The translations under genes and the position numbers were made by a program. 64,000 nt of DNA. Origin: JBBRCE01 sp038205115. Lineage in GTDB: Bacteria; Planctomycetota; Planctomycetia; Pirellulales; JBBRCE01. Positions 59,711 through 64,000 of the stretch are shown here, piece after piece. The notes beneath the pieces were generated by a model that did not search any database, had not been told where the DNA came from, and worked only from the letters and a program-made list of their open reading frames with translations. How positions within the stretch are numbered: the first letter of the stretch is position 1; every line of letters begins with the position of its first letter. Location: the NCBI GenBank assembly GCA_038205115.1, contig JBBRCE010000027.1, positions 1 through 64,000 on the forward strand. The letters run 5' to 3'.

Positions 59711-61825
59711 TTATTTGCGCGGCGACAACTCGCGGCGGGCTTCGACATTGGGATAAACATTGCTGGGGGTCGCAGGAGGCAACGATTGCGGCACGGCAAC
59801 GCCGTCCGGCGCGCCGGGCGCTTTGTTGACCGACAGCGTGGGCAACTTATCCACGCAAATTTGCGTCACCGTAATTCGCTCGCAATTCAGCAGCGTGCCG
59901 GTTGCGCGCTTCAGGTTCACTTGCGAAACCACGTAGGCCACTTGCGCGTTGGCCATGCCCAACTCGGCATCGGCGCGGCGGTCTTGCGCAGCCAACAGGT
60001 CTTCGAGAATGACGCCGGCCACTTGCTGGTCGCCGGGCAGCAGTCGCCAGCGCTCGCTGAGAAATTTGATTTGCGCTTCTTCGGCAATCATTGCCTGATA
60101 CTTGCTTTGCATCTCGCGATACGAGGTCGTCACTTCGCGCGAGGCGATTTCGACTTCGGCCCGAATTTGTGCCGTGGTGGTTTGCAGCAGGCTGGTGGCC
60201 TGCCGCATTTCCAGTTGCCGCTGCGTCATTTTGGAATTCGCCGCGCGATTGCCCCAGGGCATTTCGAACACCAGACCGGCCGAGTACGACGGACGACCAG
60301 CGCCGAACTGATCGACCCAGGCCTGGCCGATGTCGGCTTCGCCCCGCAAGCCGTAAACGTACGTGCCCAGCACCACGTTCAGCACGGGCAGTAGTTCGTT
60401 TTTCGAAACATCGGCCCGCACGCCGGCCGCGTGAATTTCTTTGGCGGCCTGGCTGATCTCGGGGCGAAATTGCAATGCTTCGATCAGTGAATAGTTCAGA
60501 TCCACTTTTGGCGCTGGCCGCGCCGGCGATTCGGCCGGCAGCAATTCCAGCGGTCGATCGCCCATCAATTGAGGATCATGCATGATGGCCACCATCTTCG
60601 ACTCGGCGTTTCGGACCGCGGTTTCTTGTCGAATCACCGACGCCTCACGCAGCGCCATGGCCGCCTGCGCGCGGGCGGTCTGACTGGCCACCACATCCAC
60701 CTCGCGTCGCGCGTGCAGTTCGTTACGAATTTCAACCGCTTCTTGATAGAGTCGCCGCCGCTGCAATAGCGAAGATCGCTGCAAGTACAAATTCCAGTAG
60801 CTGCGATGCACGTCAACCAGCAGTTCTTGCAAGTCTTTGGAGAACTGATCTTGAGCAATGCCAGTATCGAGTTGCGCTAGCACAATCAGATGATTGTTGT
60901 AAGCTTTGCCGGCGCCGTTGAGCAGCGGTTGCGTATAACTCAAATTGAGCCGCGCCGTGCCTTGGGGAGCTGGCGTGAAATAAATGCTGTTGGTGTCTTC
61001 ATAGCCGTATTTTTCGGACAGTTCGAACTGACCGCCCAGATCGTTCAGTTTGCGGACGCCGCCGGAGTAATACGCGTTGCGATCGAGATAACGATTTGCG
61101 CCGCCGGTGGTCAGCGTGTTGCCCACCGGGTCGTCGGAGTCGGAGAACTTGCTCTCGGCAAAGGTTCGTATGTCAAACCGCGCTTGTTCCTGACAGATCG
61201 ATTCCTGGCGGATCACTGGCCCGTCGGCAATCATGCGGACTTGAGTCGAGTGTTGCAGCGTACCGATCAGCGCGTTTTCCAACGACAGCCGGATCGGCGG
61301 TGTTGGAGTCCGCAGTGGCGAGAGCGCGCCGTTCTGCCACCAGGGCGTGAAATCGACGGGGATCTCCGGATTCGCCTCGACGCGAGCCTGGCTCGCTGAA
61401 TCGGCTTGTCGCGTTGCGTCACGTACGGCCGACGAGCGATGCGGCGAGCCGCCGGGCGTTGCATCCGGTACAGGCGTCAGCGACGGACCAACCGGTATTG
61501 CCGTCAGGCTTGGCGGAGCGGGCAGGTTCGATTGACGAGCCGGTATCTCGGTCGACGTTGGATCTCGAAACGCGCCGCTTGTCAGCGGCGCGGGCGGAGC
61601 CGGCAGCATGGCAGTCCGCAGCACCGGCGGATCCGTCGTGAGTTGCGGCACACGCGGCGGGCATTCCTGGGACGCCGGCGCACGCACGCCCCCGACAACA
61701 CCCGTGATATGCTGCCCACGCACCGTGGAAAGCATCGATATCACCAGCCAAACACCGACGAGCGCAGCCGGCCAGCCGCAAAAGTGTCGACTTCGAAGCG
61801 GGGAGTTGCCCAAGGTACAAAGCAT
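59711..61825 (-). CDS. TolC-family outer-membrane efflux protein
   Basis: The protein of about 704 residues has a signal or anchor segment (AALVGVWLVISMLSTVRG), then a long Pro-rich linker. TolC blocks follow: LNLSYTQPLLNGAGKAYNNHLIVLAQLDTGIAQDQFSKDLQELLVDVHRSYWNLYLQRSSLLQRRRLYQEA and AYVVSQVNLKRATGTLLNCERI near the C-terminus. It forms a trimeric tunnel across the outer membrane and periplasm. It precedes the SecA-like gene. No HlyD-type adaptor gene lies in this window, so the rest of the machine may be elsewhere or past the window edge. Confidence 0.88.
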   Translation of the reverse strand: MLCTLGNSPLRSRHFCGWPAALVGVWLVISMLSTVRGQHITGVVGGVRAPASQECPPRVPQLTTDPPVLRTAMLPAPPAPLTSGAFRDPTSTEIPARQSNLPAPPSLTAIPVGPSLTPVPDATPGGSPHRSSAVRDATRQADSASQARVEANPEIPVDFTPWWQNGALSPLRTPTPPIRLSLENALIGTLQHSTQVRMIADGPVIRQESICQEQARFDIRTFAESKFSDSDDPVGNTLTTGGANRYLDRNAYYSGGVRKLNDLGGQFELSEKYGYEDTNSIYFTPAPQGTARLNLSYTQPLLNGAGKAYNNHLIVLAQLDTGIAQDQFSKDLQELLVDVHRSYWNLYLQRSSLLQRRRLYQEAVEIRNELHARREVDVVASQTARAQAAMALREASVIRQETAVRNAESKMVAIMHDPQLMGDRPLELLPAESPARPAPKVDLNYSLIEALQFRPEISQAAKEIHAAGVRADVSKNELLPVLNVVLGTYVYGLRGEADIGQAWVDQFGAGRPSYSAGLVFEMPWGNRAANSKMTQRQLEMRQATSLLQTTTAQIRAEVEIASREVTTSYREMQSKYQAMIAEEAQIKFLSERWRLLPGDQQVAGVILEDLLAAQDRRADAELGMANAQVAYVVSQVNLKRATGTLLNCERITVTQICVDKLPTLSVNKAPGAPDGVAVPQSLPPATPSNVYPNVEARRELSPRK

Positions 61826-61855
61826 CTCAACATCCGTGTTGAAGCAGAGTCTCAC

Positions 61856-62178
61856 TTAGCGACTATCTTCGTCCGCGACGGGTTGCGGATGATCGCCGGT
61901 TTTTTTGTGACTCACAACTGATAGCACGGCTACAACCGCCTCAAGGTGTACGCACGGAATGCGAGGTACAAGTGCAACCTACAATCGCTACCGGCGTTGC
62001 GTTGATACCGCTGCAGCCAAACGCGCCAGGCCCGCGGTCTACACATTAACGCGGCCGATGATCGTTTTTTCCAACGGAGTTGCGGCTCGACCTATGTTTA
62101 CAGATACACGCCGCCCCGCGTTTGCGTGCGGACCACGTCCGAATCGCAATCCACTTATCCTGCCGTCGGAAGATCGAT
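61856..62178. other. Divergent intergenic region between TolC-like and DUF4347 genes
   Basis: These 323 bases should contain promoters for both divergent units. I see no classical -35/-10 pair, inverted-repeat operator or small gene. A TTTTTTT run at 61902..61908 lacks a convincing hairpin before it. Confidence 0.4.
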
Positions 62179-64000
62179 ATGCCAAACCCGTTCTGGAATG
62201 AATCTTGGAAGCGATTAGGAACGAGTCTGCGTGCGCACCTGCGGCCCGATGTTTCTGGCAATTGCAACAATCGAACACTCGCGCGGCGGCGCACACTGAT
62301 TCTCGACGAACTGGAAGAACGTGTGTTGCTCAGTGCCACGCCGCTGCCTGCACCAGCGCCCAGTGCCAACAACCGAGCGCCGGTGATCGATCCCTCGCTG
62401 ACCGTGCTGGTTGCCAAGCCGGCCACGCCAAACATTGCGGCTGCGAATGATGTCGTTGTCGCTCCCGTGGTGGCTTTGGCCGCGAATCACGCCGCACCGC
62501 CTGCGCTGCCGACCGCCGATGCAGCTACGGTCAAGCACGAACTGGTGTTCGTCGACTCCGGCGTGCAAGACTTGCAACTCGTTCTGAACGATTTACGCGC
62601 GCCACGCATTGATGGACGTCAACTTGACGTGGTCGTCATCGACGATGCCCGCGATGGCATCCAACAAATTAGCGAAGCTCTGGCCTCGCGTCACAACTTG
62701 GACGCGGTGCATTTCATCTCGCACTCGACGGACCATAACCTCAAGCTTGGCAGCACCTGGCTCGATGCCAGCGATATCGGCTCGTTTGCCCAGCAGATCA
62801 GCAGTTGGAAACAGTCGCTCAACGCCGGCGCTGACTTGCTCTTTTATGGTTGCGATCTGGCGAATAACGACGCCGGTCAGGCATTGCTGCGCGCCATTGG
62901 CCAAGAGACCGGCGCGGACATTGCCGCCAGCACCGACGTCACTGCCAGCGCGGCGATGGGCGGCAACTGGAATTTGGAATTCCGCTTGGGACAGATCGAT
63001 ACCAATCTGGCGCTCAGCAACGCCTTCGAACAATCGTGGACCGGCGAGTTGGCCATCTTTACCGTGACCAACGCCAACGATGCCGGCGCGGGTTCGCTCC
63101 GCCAGGCGATCCTTGACGCCAACGCGGCCGCCGGCGCCGATACGATCCAATTCAATATTGCCGGGGCTGGCGTTCACACTATTGATTTACTGTCCGCGCT
63201 GCCGACCATTACCGAAGCCGTGACCATCGACGGCACATCGCAATCGGGATTCGCCGGTTCGCCGCTGATCGTCCTCAACGGCACAGCAGCCGGCGCCAGT
63301 GCCGATGGAATCAGCATTTCGTCCGGCGGAAGCACAATTCGCGGACTCACCATCAATCGCTTTGGCGGCAATGGAATTTACCTTTCGGGCAGCGGCGGCA
63401 ATACCATCGCCGGCAACTGGATCGGCCTCAACGCGGCTGGCGCCGCTGCGTCGGCCAACGGCGCCAGCGGAATCGAAATTGACGACGTCAGCAACAACAC
63501 CATCGGCGGAACCGTGGCGGCTGATGCCAATGTCATCTCCGGAAATTCCGGATACGGAATTTGGATCCACGACGCCGGTGCCACGGGCAACGTGGTTTCC
63601 GGCAACCGGATCGGAACCAACGCAACCAACACCGGCGCCATTGGCAACGGTTTAGCCGGCGTCTGGATCAGCGACGCCTCGGACAATACCATCGGCGGCA
63701 CCGCGGCCGGCGCGGGCAACGTCATCGCCAACACAACGGGCGGCAATGGCATTACGATCGTCGGAGCCGCCAACCGAGATTCGATCGAAGGCAACTCGAT
63801 CTACAGCAACAGCGGACTAGGCATCGATCTGAACAACGATGGCGTCAGCGCCAACGATTCGTTGGATGGCGACAGCGGCGCGAATTCGACCAAAAACTTT
63901 CCCGTGCTGACTTCCGTCAACGACGACGGCGCCGGTTCGATCACAATCAACGGCGACTACAACTCGGTCGCAAATCACAATATTCGAATCGAGTTCTTTG
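62179..64000 (+). CDS. DUF4347/beta-helix surface protein, 5' part, runs off window
   Basis: The frame is open from ATG 62179 to the end of the window (607 codons). Residues 42-52 contain LDELEERVLLSA, the planctomycete LExR/LLSA sorting-like motif. A DUF4347 domain follows at about 115-290 (HELVFVDSGVQDLQLVLNDL, DAVHFISHSTDHNLKLGSTWLDASDI, LLFYGCDLANNDAGQALL). Then come FTVTNANDAGAGSLRQAILDANAAAGADTIQFNI and right-handed beta-helix repeats (GNTIAGNWIGLNAAG, NTIGGTVAADANVISGNSG, and similar). DUF4347 proteins are typically thousands of residues and surface-exposed, and the 3' end is missing here. It is possibly a substrate of the neighbouring SecA-like/TolC pair. Confidence 0.92.
   Translation, partial: MPNPFWNESWKRLGTSLRAHLRPDVSGNCNNRTLARRRTLILDELEERVLLSATPLPAPAPSANNRAPVIDPSLTVLVAKPATPNIAAANDVVVAPVVALAANHAAPPALPTADAATVKHELVFVDSGVQDLQLVLNDLRAPRIDGRQLDVVVIDDARDGIQQISEALASRHNLDAVHFISHSTDHNLKLGSTWLDASDIGSFAQQISSWKQSLNAGADLLFYGCDLANNDAGQALLRAIGQETGADIAASTDVTASAAMGGNWNLEFRLGQIDTNLALSNAFEQSWTGELAIFTVTNANDAGAGSLRQAILDANAAAGADTIQFNIAGAGVHTIDLLSALPTITEAVTIDGTSQSGFAGSPLIVLNGTAAGASADGISISSGGSTIRGLTINRFGGNGIYLSGSGGNTIAGNWIGLNAAGAAASANGASGIEIDDVSNNTIGGTVAADANVISGNSGYGIWIHDAGATGNVVSGNRIGTNATNTGAIGNGLAGVWISDASDNTIGGTAAGAGNVIANTTGGNGITIVGAANRDSIEGNSIYSNSGLGIDLNNDGVSANDSLDGDSGANSTKNFPVLTSVNDDGAGSITINGDYNSVANHNIRIEFF

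Overview
The window looks like a chromosomal segment of a member of the Planctomycetota, most like the order Pirellulales. The indicators are families that cluster in that phylum: a DUF1592-type cytochrome with a DUF1552 partner, a prepilin-type protein with a C-terminal H-X9-DG box, two exported proteins with the N-terminal LExR/LLSA-like signature, a PQQ-propeller protein, futalosine-pathway menaquinone genes and many small secreted proteins without known function. The DNA is GC-rich and most genes lack strong Shine-Dalgarno sites. No rRNA, tRNA or CRISPR was recognised.

Region 0.3-5.1 kb is a graveyard of insertions. A small membrane-protein gene (281..2626) is split by an ISL3-family IS (801..2319, 8-bp target duplication). 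That IS is itself hit twice by identical 100-bp palindromic-ended elements with TAA target duplications. A decayed ISAs1-type transposase, a diverged third copy of the small element and a frameshifted gene follow. Region 5.4-13.4 kb is a minus-strand block: the DUF1552/DUF1592 pair, a secreted HEFAH metallopeptidase, a SASA-type esterase and LL-diaminopimelate aminotransferase. At 13.7-15.0 kb sits a toxin, antitoxin and SecB-like chaperone operon. 15.3-24.1 kb carries a hydroxyacid dehydrogenase, a transposase remnant, a PQQ-propeller protein, an NtrC-type two-component system and three exported or membrane proteins.

24.1-32.3 kb holds thiG/thiS, TspO and leuA. leuA is preceded by what reads as a complete ribosome-mediated leucine attenuator: promoter, Leu-rich leader peptide, antiterminator and terminator. 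A flavin monooxygenase, a DUF1990 protein and secreted proteins follow. 32.3-42.8 kb carries a Cys/Gly-rich beta-barrel candidate, a subtilisin-like protease with beta-repeats, a UbiA/MqnE menaquinone pair, a phosphoesterase and an alpha/beta hydrolase. 42.8-48.6 kb is a two-gene module of a 1627-residue coiled-coil protein and a 277-residue partner. 48.8-51.8 kb is a type III polyketide synthase, flavoprotein and methyltransferase operon. 52.0-57.7 kb has RecQ, a TatD-like hydrolase and small genes. 57.7-64.0 kb has a shortened SecA paralogue and a TolC-like protein, divergent from a DUF4347/beta-helix giant protein that runs off the window.

The two most interesting regulatory or system-level observations are the leucine attenuator before leuA and the toxin-antitoxin-chaperone operon. 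The nested IS and small-element structure is the clearest piece of genome archaeology.
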